Assembly: GCA_002205965.3 (NCBI GenBank)
Contig: NADL03000074.1
Location: 62,001-126,000, forward strand
Source of the DNA: Kappaphycus alvarezii
Lineage: Eukaryota; Rhodophyta; Florideophyceae; Gigartinales; Solieriaceae
Length of the DNA stretch: 64,000 bases
Reading direction: 5' to 3'
Within the stretch, counting starts at the first letter, position 1. Each line of letters begins with the position of its first letter. The notes beneath the pieces are model-generated. The model saw only the letters and a program-made list of their open reading frames with translations, made no database searches and had not been told where the DNA came from. The translations under genes and the position numbers were made by a program. Shown piece after piece: positions 47,590-59,640 of this stretch.

Positions 47590-50170
47590 TTTAGTGGTTA
47601 ATCTCATCCATCATTCGTGCTTTGTCCAACTCCAGTACCAGTAATATATTCACTGTACCTTCAGAGGTTTCCCTACTTAACCATAGATCTCTTGAATTGT
47701 TGGAGTTGGGTGTTTCTTCTGAGACCTCTTTTCTTGTTGGGCCTACCATTCTGGTATCAAATACTGATCCAGAGTGCTTAGCGGGTAACCTAGTCTTCAT
47801 TAATGCATTAATGCTCGGGAATTATCTTCGGGTTTTTATTAACGTCCTCTTGTGTCCACCAAACTTTCCATATAGTCGCATAGCAGCGATTAAATTATTT
47901 TCCTTGCGAGCTCTGATTGAGGTAATACTTGCACATCTTCATATGATGGCTTCATTGTAGTCTCACTGAATGGACTTACATCGTTAATTCGCATTAACTC
48001 CGCGTTTTGGTCATGAGTTGGTTTAGCAGTAGCCTTGATCCGTTCATGTCTTTCGCTCCCCCCGCAGAAGAGTAGCGAGCCCAAGCAAGGCCTCCTTTCT
48101 CGTACGAGGCAATTGTGCCTCTGGTGTTAGTTTTCGCACGTACGATTCTCTCTAGCGGCCGTACAACTACCTGCGCCGTTCTCGAATTCAACAAATACTA
48201 AAGTAATATGTATGTAACTATAATTATTACTGGGTTTTAAACACTTAGTACTCAGTATACGCTCATTTCAGCTTGTGAGAGTCTATCAGGGTGATTTAGT
48301 TTCAGAAGCTAAAATAATCAAAGCCTACTCGAGTCGAAAAACATGTTAGATAAGAGAATATCTATTTCCACAGTATATTCCGCTATCCATGTCTAATTCT
48401 CTTTGTCCAACTTCCGGATGATCATCTTCAATTTCTTAAATTTGCTTTCGATGATCCCGTTCTTTTTCTGTCTTCAGGTTTAACGGTGCTTTAATGTGAT
48501 ATCATGGTTGCTTAAGGACTTGTGCATATTTCAGCAATTGAATAATTCTTCTGAAGATAGTGCAACCGGTGCAACATGTCTGAGTACCTACTTGTCGTTA
48601 AAAAACTTAGACAATTGTTGAACGTTTCTCATATTGGTAAGTGCGCTTTCAGAGAATCCTGTGCTCATAAAAATGAAAACTCCCTTTTTCCGTTAGTTCT
48701 GATTTTCGGGAAACATATATAACTTTGAATTTCGCAGATGAAGCTTCGTTGATGTGTGTAAGAGGTATTTTTACTGGGTTGAGGCATAAAATAACTAGCG
48801 CAGGTGTTTAATGTCTCGTCTATTTTCGCTATCTCTTTTTCAAAATCTGGAGTCATATTTACAGCCTCTTCTTGTTATATCCTGATTTTCTTGGCTAGTG
48901 GGTAAGAAAAGCGTTGAATTTCTCTAACAAGCAACCTAGATTCTCTTCGAGCAGAGTTGTGAAGTGTGATACGCACAATGTTGTAGATTTAAGTCCCAGT
49001 GCTTGGTAATATTTCAATTCTTATACGCTCAGTGACCAGTTACCTGTCATCACTGGAGACATATGTGCTAAAGGCACACTTAAATCATTACTAGGTCGAA
49101 ATATTTGCAGTGTGAAGTCTTGCGAGACATTTTTTCCTACTGCATTTTTCCCGACATCTAGTCCAACTATGAGGACGAGATTTACATCCATCATGCACGA
49201 CCAGAAAGTGCCAGTGTTAAATTCTTTAGCAAAAACTGCATACTCCTACTTCGCGGTTAATTGTTTCATTTTGGGGTAATCCACACCATATACGTGTAAA
49301 TAAAGCCTATTAGGTGGTTTAATAATGAATTATATCTCTATTATGTCATAAAGACTAATTACATCGAAGAGGCGCGGTGCAATGGACATTATAACCGATT
49401 TAAACATCGAATTATTTCACAAAGTAGCGAATGATCTTGCTGGCCACGTCGTGATTGTCGTGGATTGATGTGGGTGCAAACTTCGTGCTATCGAAGTGTA
49501 CGATACTGCTATAGTTTTGCTTCTACAGGTTGCGCCCAATGTTTATCTTGTTCCAAAAAATCTGATCCGTGAGGATTGCATTGATTTCGTTCAGGCTTGT
49601 TAATTTGAGTTTCTTTGCGACCATTTCATTACATAGGGCATTTTGGATATCCAGCCCAATGTTTCAATCCGTTGCAGGCATGACACTTGAAATTAAATTG
49701 ATCGCTAGTTCCGGAGATAATATATACGCCTTGAGAATATTGTTGTCATCCTGAGAATATTGTTGTCATCCTGCGTGCATCGAGCCCATGATATGGGAGT
49801 TATAATTATACCGTCCTGCGATGTATACATACTTCCCTTGGTCTTTTTTGTACTTCGTATATGGGAAAGGGTTACAATGCAGTCTTCTGGGGTAAATGGA
49901 AGCCAAGTACGGTCCTGCTGAGATATCTCATTCGAATTTTGTTCAGATATACTGATATGAAATTGAATACTTTCCATGTGAAAAATTGCAGTATAAAATG
50001 GTGGATACTTGTAGCGGCAAGGCATCATTTCGGTCTGTCTCAGGTACTTCACTGTTTATGCGTTCGTTCATAGAAGCGATAAGCTTCTCCCAAACGTTAC
50101 CTGGCACGGGATATGTAATCTCAGCGTAGCTGTTATTTCTCGAAACAAGCTGACCAAGCAATTTATGTTA
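47590..50170 (-). pseudogene. decayed copia-like element, gag zinc-knuckle region
   Basis: The best piece is a minus-strand segment at about 49684-49628 reading KCHACNGLKHWAGYPKCPM. This is a CX2CX4HX6C knuckle of the type C.aCG..GHWaGDPeCP found in some algal copia gag proteins. Upstream on the same strand, 50161-49943 contains VPGNVWEKLIASMNERI, compatible with the helical gag core. Downstream, 47800-47591 reads SEGTVNILLVLELDKARMMD, which could be pol linker. The intervening frames are full of stops. Reverse transcriptase and integrase were not found. Identification is tentative. Confidence 0.4.
49732..49771. repeat. perfect tandem duplication of 20 bases
   Basis: TGAGAATATTGTTGTCATCC occurs twice head to tail (49732-49751 and 49752-49771) inside the decayed copia-like gag, next to the zinc knuckle. 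A recent slippage or repair duplication. Confidence 0.9.
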
Positions 50171-53100
50171 AGTCGTATCTGAAAAACCTGAATTCACTGA
50201 CATAAAGAGTTCATTCTCTTGTTTTTCTTGTGAAGTAGGCACATATATGAAGAAACTCATATGATTTTGTGAAAATATTCTAGAGCGCTCTGCAAATTAT
50301 TCGTTCTTATACCGCTTTCAGAAGAATAATCTACAGCCTAGAGGTATTTCTGCTGCACCAAATTGTGAGTTCTCATCCACGATATCTAACTTCTTCTCTA
50401 CTACACTCTTTGTTGGTGGTATTTCATTACGCATCCATCATATTCTGAGTCTAGAACCATATTTTTATCTTGTATCTACGCATCTATCACTCTTCTATAG
50501 CATAGGTCCATGGTCGCGTGAGAGACATGCCCTCATTGGCTGAAACTCACACGCGCTACATTCAAACCAAGACGTTTGAACGCCAAAAATACTTGTCTCT
50601 TTTTGGTATGGGGCACAGCTCATGGAGCATCCGTCTTTATAAAGACTTGGAAAATTCTGCTAAGATACAAATCACATTGAACTAACATTAAAATGTTTTT
50701 GATTCAATAATACGAAGCAGTTTTGATCAACAATGTTTGGTATTTTAGGGCAAATTAAATATATGCGCAATTTGACATGATGCAGAAGAACTTTTTTAAG
50801 TGGGTTTTCCCTTTCGTTTGGCTCAACAGATGATGTTCATCAATTGGGCATGATTGCGCATATTTTTTTAAAAAAGGTTATCTTTATACACTGTTTTAAC
50901 TCATAGCTTGGCCTACCCAAGTAATGTAAGAGATATGCTACATTATCCTTGCTCAAACTATTTATGTAGCAAAAATAAAGAAATAATTAACTCAATGCCT
51001 CAAATCCCGGGACCTAATAGTTCAATCTGCTTTCATTTAGGGCGCTAAAAGAGAATCATCAAAGATTATGTTAATCCGTGCCCCACGTCTGGAACACGAC
51101 TGGACCTTCAGTACATAAGAACAACTATTACCAATTTGCGCAAAGTGACCACCGAAGTGCTTCAATTGCTTAAAATAAACTCAATCAACTCGCAAATGAC
51201 CAGACCATTCTTCAAGTGTCGTATATTACCGATCAAGTCTCGATCAAGCGGCCGGGTCGGCAGTGGGGCCGATGATTTTTTGAGAGGTAGCTTTGATCGA
51301 TTATATCTACGCATCGGCGCCCGTAATCTCTCGCGAGGACACTATAGGAAAATATGGGATGGTAAGGGTGCAAGATTGGAGCCTCAATAGATAGATTGCT
51401 ACGGGAAAGGTGTGTATTTTTCATAGTACAGTATAAGTTCCAGACTTAGAGCCTTACGAAATAAGCATGAACTAAAGGAGAGGATAAAAATGCAGGTGTG
51501 CATATGGTGTTCCATTTTACACTAAAAGATGAAGAGAAAACGTTGTTTCAAAATTTGACATATTTAACAAAGATAACCAGTAATCAGTGTTGTGGAAAAT
51601 ATTCACATTAATTTACTGCGTAGTGATAGATCATGTTATAACGCGGTGTACTTTGGGAAATTAAGGGCCAAAATAGACCAAGAAAGGGGTTTAGGAGAGG
51701 TGGGATAATGAGAGGGGGTTTATGAAGGTAGTAATAGCTACCTCATAGCCACCAATAGCTCCGAAAAAACGATGAAGTACAGTATGTTGCGGGAAGATTG
51801 GAGTGCTAAGAAATGAATTGTACAGTCTTTGTAATTTTTAATCTATTTTCGAAAGCTACGAAAGTGTTTGTTAAGAGGTAGATGGTATATGAATAGAAGA
51901 AGTATTTGAGTAAACTATTCCTTTCAACCATGTGACAGACAGACCAAAGAGCTTTAATTTAATCGCTTATCCAATTTATTCTCGTTCATGAATTTTCATT
52001 GAGTGAAATGCACACAGGTTGTGTATTTGTGAGTCTGAGAGTCTCACTGGGTCATTCAGTGTGTGGTATTTCGCGAACTAGCCTGTCCTGAATGTGTTAA
52101 AGAGTTTTTATAGAGATTTATGGTTCTAATGTAAAAATGATGATTTGAGGGAATTTACGCAGCAGCAGAGACTTTGGAACTACTCAAGAAACTATTAATT
52201 GCCACTAAGGTAATTATTCTAACTGGAAAGAAGGATAATTTGTTTCTTCATCGCAATAAAAGGATTATGAACAGCTCGTTTTAGGCAAACAGAAAACGCT
52301 TATTTGGAACTCAAACTCTTTTCTGTCTTTGGAGAGTCTTCTGCTGGAAAGGTCTCTACAATACGGATGAGGCAGCCCTTACAAGATCTTTGAGTTAAGT
52401 TATTTTACGATTATTGCTAGAGACTGCTACATTTATTTTTAGCAAAATATTTTTAGAGCTCTAAAGCTGAAGCATTGTACGAAATACAAGAGTGTTCTAC
52501 ATTTGTGTTCTACATTTCATTGACCTTGGGAATTTCGAAAGCACGAAATAAATCTAAATATTTTCTTGTAGCATCTCAAATTCTTCTTTTAACTTTTTTC
52601 ACACCAGCCAGTCGAAAATTAAGAGATGTACTTGCAATTTGGAAGATTTTTCACCATCAAAAAAATAATTTCTTCATTAAAAGTAAATTGTGGCGACTAT
52701 CAGTTCTGTTAAAAGTATTCAATCCTTGGTCCTGATATTATCCCGCCTTTTAACACAACTGTGCTTTAACAAATGAATAATTTAAACCTCCGAAAAAACA
52801 ATTTTCTATATCACATACTTGTAGTTCCTCACATCACTAGCCCCACGTTAAAAGGCTCCAAGATACAAAAATTATTTACTGCGATCATAAAAAGATTAGA
52901 CTGACCTCTGAGAGCTATTTTAAGTATGGATATATGCTACGTTTCAATGTTTTTATACAAATTGATAAATATACACCTTAAAAAGTACATCCTAATAATA
53001 TATTATGTAACCATTTTGACGTAATATTGATCTTCATGACCCTTTCAAATTGAATTAAATTGAAATAAAATATTTCTGAACGAAAATTTCTTCATAGATG

Positions 53101-53754
53101 AGACCAACCACATGGAGTTCATATTATCACTATGAGCTCATTTTGTGTGCAGTTAATGTGCCTTTTGTATCTGAACCCAAATTGCGTTACAAAAGCGGGT
53201 GTATGAGCACTATTGGTTCCAGAAATTTGTTCCTAAATGGAAGCAAGTAGATTGAAACATTTAATGCACGCAGCGTGGCGCCTCAGATTTGATTCAAGGA
53301 GGAAAAGAAAGACAAAATTCCCTAAAAACGTCCGTCCCGTAATCTTTTTTGTAATGAATTCATTTTCGAGGACATCATAAACTCCTTAAGACCCGATACA
53401 AATGCTTTTCACATCTCAACTCGCAATGAGACCTTTTTCTATCTATTATACTCTCAGTTGATAAGCAGTGATGTGTGTTGTTCAACTTTTTTGCGAGACC
53501 CGCCATCAAATCGCTCAAAACGCATAGAAAATACGTTACTGTATGTAAAAATTAGTCACCTTGATAATTTTTAAAAGAATAAAGTTGGTATTCAGTTAAT
53601 ACACTCCGTGAGTTTTCGATTGACTTAAGTTCCAATGGATTCCTATCCAAAAAAACGAAATACAAACGACCGCTCATTTCAACGATACATATCAACAAGA
53701 ATCTGAACAGAAGAAAAAACTGCCGATGTATTTTCTCGATGGACGAATTTTAGT
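50171..53754. other. AT-rich region without recognisable genes
   Basis: About 3.6 kb. The longest frames (51136-51390 and 52475-52735, plus) are under 90 codons and unassigned. Nothing else was identified. Confidence 0.5.
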
Positions 53755-54165
53755 GCAATGCGCGGTGCGCAGTTGTTCCTGTCTAGGTACAGAATCCTGT
53801 CCGACAATGAGAAAACAACAAACACGCACCAATACTCCAAAGGTGTTTTCTGTCCCTCTTTCTCTTTAAGGAAACTGCGATACAGTAGTGTAGCCCGCTG
53901 ATGGAGAGGAGAAGTTTGGGAGGAGTGGAGTGGGGTCGAATTTTTGGACGGCTGGAAGCTAAAATTGACCTCCGGGATGTAATGCCGGACCGCGATCCGC
54001 GGAATGTCAGAACCTCGAGAAGAATCGCGTCAAAATAACCTAAGGCAGCTGGAGTGGAATTTTGGACAACAATAGATAGTAGTGGTTCAGCAGTGCTGAA
54101 GATATCCTTTAAGGATAAGGTTTTTGTCACCAACGACAAACTTGAAGTTCCTATTTGTCTACAGA
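53755..54165. repeat. dispersed repeat R1, copy 3
   Basis: Aligns with 9285-9735 over about 400 bases. The minus strand is open for 148 codons (54229-53783), and a plus-strand frame of 127 codons (54054-54437) starts inside it. Both strands give residues similar to those of copy 2 (plus: SFKDKVFVTNDKLEV against SFEDKDFVTKHKLGV), so the coding strand cannot be decided. The copy ends in a large hairpin. Confidence 0.75.
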
Positions 54166-54202
54166 CGCCTAATTCTGGCGTCTGTAGACAAAGAGGAACT
54201 TC
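54144..54202. repeat. inverted repeat, 26-base arms, 7-base loop
   Basis: The left arm, 54144-54169, starts GAAGTTCCTATTTGTCTACA. The right arm, 54177-54202, is its reverse complement with one mismatch, and the loop is TAATTCT. It sits at the edge of repeat R1 copy 3, at the block matching CTATGTAGACGAC in copy 2, so it may be two element ends facing each other. Confidence 0.9.
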
Positions 54203-56630
54203 ATTCTGGGGAACCATTGTAAAAATCAAGACTAACTATGAAAGGGGTTGTATAATTTGGGATAAAGAGGGGGAAATAGAAGGACAACCTTCAATTTTCT
54301 GGGCGGGGCGGATAAAAGTTGCTACAACTTATGTTATCGTTGGGAAGGTTACTGCAAAGGCAAAACTTGGAAGTCAAGGTAAGTGCCAACAACGGGTGGC
54401 TCTTTATTTTAAAGACGTAGTGGTCAGGCAAGTTTAATTAATAGTTGGCTTGATTAGGGCTATCTACCACGGCGGGGCTAGGGGTTTAGCGGGGTAACTG
54501 AAGTCAATGTAAGCCAATTAAAGATATCCAAGTTGACGATGAGTAATGTAGACACAGCAGCGCCATTCAGTTGCGTAAGTGTCTGGTCTAGGCTGTCGGC
54601 TGTGCGGTCCGAACTGCATGTCCTTAGGCCCACTCAGTTGAGTGTACAGCACCGAGACCAATGGTGGTCTACGATCGAAAAATTACCCTTTCTATACAGT
54701 ACGGTACCTGATGATAGCTGTGCTCGGGAATTAAAAAAATTGGATCGTAAAAAGATAAAACCAGCTCTACTGAAGGCACTACAGGGCGAGTGCCAATTGC
54801 GCTACAAAAATGTAATATTTATGTATTTGAAAGTACGTAGAACCACTAAAACACTAAATTAAATACGCAATACCCATTATGAAAATAAATGAAATTCGAA
54901 TGCTCAAGTATTCGTTTTGTAAGGTGTTCAGTTTATCAAAAAAACTAAATAAATATTGGTCATGACATCATGTAAAATTTGCGAATTAAAAATGGAACAG
55001 CTATTTAAAATTTTTGTTCAATGAGAAACACCTAAATTTTGCATGAAAAGAGTTCTCGCATTTTGAATTGACTAGGAACCTGAAAAGCATTTAACCTCAT
55101 TTAAAATTCTTTTTTCTACCAGTGTATTTAGTAATACCAACCCTATCTTATTCCTTCCACAATGTAGCCTATCTCTAGCCCTTCAGAAAAACAAATATGC
55201 CGATCACCTCCCTATACAAAGCAGCTCTGAACATTCCAGACGACGAAGCCGAGGAACTGGCTAGATTCGCAGGTGTCTCGAATTTCGTGCAAAGCGATGA
55301 AGAGAACAAATAAAATTGCCCAGTGTTGGGTGAATTCTACAACACGAGTGGTATACCTGGCAAAACGTACGCGTAAAACTACGAAGTCGGCCACTTTATT
55401 ACTTTTTGGAACATATTTGGGAACAATGTTAGATATTTTCACAACGTGATGCCTTTCCGAAAGTCTCAATTTCCGAAAAAGACGTTCTTTCCATGTGTAT
55501 AGTTTGCTTAAATCTGGCACATAGACGGATGATGTTGCACAAATATTTTACTAGAAGGCGCCTAAATTTCAGAAAATGATTATAATGTTCATTTAGAACA
55601 TGTTTGGAGGATCTTGAATCTCCCTCGTTAGGATGAATGTGCTCTGCTATACGTTTGTAAACTTGATTGCCAAAAAAATGAATTTTCAGCACTATCCATT
55701 GGCGCAGTGTGCCACAGACGTGAAATTTTCGCAAATCAACCGTCAAATTGGTAGCATTCAGACAAAGATCCTTACTATTTCGAAGAGAAAACATTTTACA
55801 GATTCAAAGTTGATTTCAGTGTGCTTCGCAAAAGAATGGCCTTTTAATCCACCGACTTAAAGAGCAGTTGCAATTTAAACGATCTCGGAAAATTCCAGAG
55901 GAACCTTCAGTTCTACAAGAAAATCACTGCAGAATAAGTTTTCCGCTATTTTTAATACCTGGTTTCTATCTGGTGAGTATCCGAAGGATTGGAGGGTTCT
56001 CATGGGCAAGGGATGCCAGTAAGCAGCGAAGCTGGTGCGTGTGTTCACCCCAGAGAACAAGCCCAAAAAGAGAGGTTAACCACTGAGGAGGCAGTCACTA
56101 ACAGGGAAAATCAATTGGATTGAATCATAGCAGAAAACTGGTTTGGGGGGTTGAAAACGCTGTGAGTGATAGTAGAGGGAAACGGAGATAAAAGAGGATA
56201 AATATGATATATTTTCAAGTTGTGCACTCTACCGACATAATTACATACGTAGATGGACTGAACACGTGCAGAAGATGCTTCGCGTCATCGCTCGTTGAAG
56301 CACAGACTTTGCGCAAGAAAATAGTAGATCTGTGATAAAAGAAAGCAAAAACGAGGTACTCGAACAAGCGAACAATCGTTGAGTGCAATTTAGATCAGAA
56401 AATTGGAAATTCATCAAGGGAAGACTACCTCCCTGTAGACTCTATGATACATCTAGTGTACAAAGGACAAGCAAATGTACTCATATTGGTACAAATGATT
56501 GTTCAAAAATACATAGATTTTTTAATTAAAATTATACCTTGGTGTGCTAAATCCCTGAAAACTAGCATACCCTAACTATAAAAGAAGTAGTTTCCTTCCC
56601 ATTCACAACAAACGCTGTGTCCTATGGGCC
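54203..56630. other. region with short unassigned frames
   Basis: A plus-strand frame at 54533-54862 (109 codons) has a charged helical end (ELKKLDRKKIKPALLKAL) but no identifiable domain. Minus-strand frames at 55520-55212 and 55794-55429 are also unassigned. Overall AT-rich; I see no firm gene. Confidence 0.35.
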
Positions 56631-57190
56631 TCAAGTATACAAAAATCCTTTTGCGACATGCAATTTCTCGCACCCATCAAACCCTTGTATAGCAGCCATG
56701 AATAAAAGATGAAAATTGCAGGCGAAATATGTATAAACCATTAACGACAAATCATTGACTGCGAATTTATTCTCAAATCTGAGATCATACTGTCTGCATC
56801 TGTTATGCATGTCAATCTGGGAGCAAGTTTCATAGTATATTCTGAAACCCGCTGGAACTGGAATTTCTATTTCTGCAAGCACCATTTCATTGCCAGCCGA
56901 TCTCCAACGAGATCTTCTGATAGGCTCTGAATGAAGTATTGTACCGGAAGTACCGACAAAATATCTTCTGTCTTTAGTCATCCACATAACGGACATCATA
57001 GAAGGATGGCTTTCCGTCCTCGAACTCACGATAGAGATATGATCCCCACGCCCAAAAAGTTTCAGCACTGACAAAAATGACATAGGAAATGCCTTGTGGC
57101 ATTCTTTACGACACCTGTAAACCTCATTCCATATTCAAAAAGTTTATTTGCTGCAGCCACAGAGGCAAATGCAGCGACGGAGCTCAATCA
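56631..57190 (-). pseudogene. piggyBac-like DDE transposase, C-terminal relic
   Basis: Transposase of the DDE_Tnp_1_7 (piggyBac-like) group. The first segment, ASVAAANKLFEYGMRFTGVV followed by KNATRHF (about 57180-57085), matches the conserved FaSvaaAxeL...GlrfiGvVKtatk block. A back-step of one base near 57085 continues into the 150-residue frame 57083-56631 with PMSFLSVLKLFGRGDH, VMWMTKDRRYFVGTSG, IRRSRWR, IPVPAGFRIYYETCSQIDMH and NRCRQYDL, as in the family's final domain. The 5' two thirds are missing. The relic stops where the plus-strand DIRS-like element begins, which suggests truncation by that insertion. Confidence 0.75.
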
Positions 57191-57325
57191 AATAGAACGC
57201 GTAAGCAAGGATTTCCACGAATTCAGTCACCCAATCACAAACATCCTTCCATATAATTCACTTTTGGAAAAGACACTGAGGACTGGTTGGTGTAACTCCT
57301 CCTGGCTTGTAAAGACTCATTGAAA

Positions 57326-57660
57326 AGATTACAATGCAGGAAAGGATCACATTACAACAGGGAGAGCCGGTTATTTGCTCTGCAAGATCCTGCGACCCCT
57401 GCTGAAGTATACAAGGGGTGTGCCGGTATACTGCCTGCTTCCCTTTATAGACGGTTTTTTTGTCGCGCTAAGTCGGCCGGGACGGTTAGCGGGGAGGACG
57501 GGGCAGAGAAAAGGCGGGCTTTGGGTGGCTATTAGAGCGTGTGGGTTGATGAGACATCCAGGGAGGGGGAATTGGGAAGATGGTACAAGAGTGCATCATT
57601 TGGGTATGCTGGGGGATACCAAAGAGACGCGTGTATATATGAAGGACCTCAAGCTGGGTT
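57326..57660 (+). pseudogene. DIRS-like reverse transcriptase segment
   Basis: Reads LCKILRPLLKYTRGVPVYCL, then PFIDGFFVAL (the YIDDF active-site motif with the second D changed to G), then GLMRHPGRGNW and RVHHLGMLGDTKETRVYM, as in DIRS reverse transcriptases (glGl..hp.KG.W.pt..veHLGm.iDt). The altered catalytic residue and a terminal TAG show it is dead. The fingers domain is missing on the 5' side. Confidence 0.8.
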
Positions 57661-57662
57661 AG

Positions 57663-58500
57663 GTGAGGAAGTTGACGAAAAAAATCGTCACTCTAGCCCA
57701 CAAAAACCAAACACTAGCACTGTTGAGATTGCAACGCAGGTTTTGTGGTGTTTTTGCGTCATTAACTTTTGTGCTACCGACTTTGAGGTTCTAAACTCAC
57801 TCTATTTTTTTCAATAAGAGCAAGTTAGAGCAGCGGTGTTCCTACGTGAAGGGTGGAGCACGAGGACAGAGGGCAAAGTCAGCAGTGAGAATACGCGCGG
57901 AGCCTTCGAGTGACCGAGCGAAGCAAGGGAACAGAAAAAACCTATTCTATCGCAGCGATGAGCGCGGAGACGGATGTCCGGGGGTGGATCGGTCGTTGAT
58001 GGGCCGGAGAGGCGCAAAGAGGTCAAAAGTAGGTGGTGGAAATTTTGTGGATGAGTCGGCAGTCCCTAAGGATCTCTTGTATTGGCGTTCGTTGCTGAGA
58101 GAAGAGGGAAGGCATCTCAAAAGGGCACCGCTGGCTATCGTGATGCACAGCGATACAAGAGATATTGGGTATGAAGAGATGTTAGGGTTCCAAGAGGTAC
58201 AAGGTTTGCCGGGTTTGTGGGTGGTCAAGGTTTCGGTGTTGAAGGGGGTGGAAGATCGAGCGCAATCGATTAATTTACGGAAGCTTCGGGCGGTACGCCT
58301 CCTAATGCAAGGGAATTTTGCAGCATACCTGTCCCTGACGGATGTTCGGAGGCTGCTGTTGCACGAGGACCACCAGACAGTGTTGACCATTTCGATCGCA
58401 ATGTAATGGGCCTCACAGCCGATAATTTTGGAGCTGTGGAAGCTACACGCCTTGCCCGGGCGATAGGGGTGAGGGTAGAGGTGAGGTAGACACCATAGGC
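57663..58500 (+). pseudogene. DIRS-like RNase H segment
   Basis: Starts with the connection region VRKLTKKIVTLAHKNQTLAL then RLQRRFCGVFASLTFVLPTL, a stop where the family has Tyr (RF.TRSIYF), and later DLLYWRSLLREEGRHLKRAP, IVMHSDTRDIGYEEML (the D.S..GWG site), LRKLRAVRLLM (ELRAv) and LLLHEDHQTVLTI (the TDN site). Beyond 58406 it continues ARAIGVRVEVR and AVNRFA, matching the RNase H C-terminus (i...yirsa.NvwADrLSR) with three TAG codons. Confidence 0.8.
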
Positions 58501-58884
58501 GGTTAACAGATTTGCCCACGCGTAGTACAAGACGTGGAACTAAGGGGAAGCGAAGGCGAAGAAGGAGGTAGTGGGCTAGATGGTCTCCGAATAAAGGGTC
58601 AACGAGATGGTGTTTGGAGCCAGGCCAATAAGGGTGATGAGGGTAGCGCGCAGGAAATATTTGGAGACGGTGATGGAAGAGTAATGAGGGGACAGATTGG
58701 CGCGGATCTGGAATCTAACATTTGACTTCTTGCTGCTGGTATTCCGTAAACTTGAGGAAGAGGGGTTAATGGTGGTGATCTTGGCGCCGAACTTGACGGT
58801 GCAATCTTAAACCGCGCGCTTGCGCGGTCTCAGCTCGAAGATGCTGACAACGAGGACGAGGAGAGAGTTTATGGAAAGAGCGCA

Positions 58885-59640
58885 GTGCGTCTGCGAAGAT
58901 TGGAAGCATTTTTTGGCGAAGATCGGGTGCAAAAGCTGTGTGAGTCAAGGTTAGGAGCGGTTTCGATGGGCAAGACAGAAGTGGGGTGGCAGACAGGGGA
59001 TATGGCGGGTGGCGTCGATGCCGCGAGAATGCTGGCGCAGTACGGATGGGAGGGACAGGCGTGGAATTATAGCGTGGAATAATAGCGAAGGGCTGCCAAG
59101 GAAGTTGCTGACGCTCAGCAATGAGGAAGCGCCGTCTTCGCTGCCCGCCCGAGAGGGAGAAGTATTAGCGTACATTGGGTACTATTGCTGGAATAGTGGA
59201 TGTGGCCGTCCTCTGCGCGTCAGCATGTGTCACTCATCTCTAGATATCACGAGAACGATGACTACGTCTCCCCCACTCAAAACCGACTGGTGGCTAACTT
59301 CTTGAAAGAGTATGAGAAGAAGGCGGATAGGACTGGCGTGATGAAGATGATGAAAGCAGTGGTGCCGGTCTGCGTGATGATTCAGGTGGTGCACATCGAA
59401 ATAAGTGCGAAGAAATTGGGGTTAATGGGTTGATGTGCCAAGACGCTGTGTGCGTACGTCTTTCAATTCCGATCAGTTACAGTGCAATGAATAGCGCCGG
59501 ATCACGTGACCGTGCAGTAAGATGGGAGGATTCGCCCAGCACTGACGCATCGAAAGGGAAAAATGACCGCCACGTCACTTATGCTACACATACCTTAGCA
59601 GTCCGGACTGGTCGCCGAAATTGGCGGTACACTCCTACCA
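58885..59640 (+). pseudogene. DIRS-like tyrosine recombinase segment
   Basis: The N-terminal part reads LPAREGEVLAYIGYYCW, then, after a back-step of one base near 59200, SLISRYHENDDYVSPTQNRL and VANFLKEYEKKADRT, as in the SAM-like domain of DIRS recombinases. The core follows at about 59470-59590: FQFRSVTVQ, APDHVTVQ, ALTHRKGKMTATSLMLHIP, which resembles the catalytic R and K (beta-hairpin) region. Stops TGA, TAA and TAG interrupt it. The final HxxR and Tyr motifs were not located with confidence, although decayed sequence continues to about 59,900. Confidence 0.7.

Larger units (their letters stand above)
57326..59640 (+). mobile_element. DIRS-like tyrosine-recombinase retrotransposon, decayed
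   Basis: Retroelement that integrates with a tyrosine recombinase in place of a DDE integrase. Domain order on the plus strand: reverse transcriptase (57326-57660), RNase H (57663-58500) and tyrosine recombinase (about 58885-59640). Reverse transcriptase and RNase H stay in one frame from 57326 to 58406 apart from TAG at 57660 and TAA near 57795. The recombinase part needs two frame changes. Flanking terminal repeats were not identified, and a methyltransferase domain, present in some DIRS elements, was not seen. GC content is well above that of the flanks. Confidence 0.8.

Noticed and set aside
49732..49771. Possible CRISPR-like repeat
   Set aside because: Only two adjacent copies without spacers, in a eukaryotic sequence; it is a simple tandem duplication.
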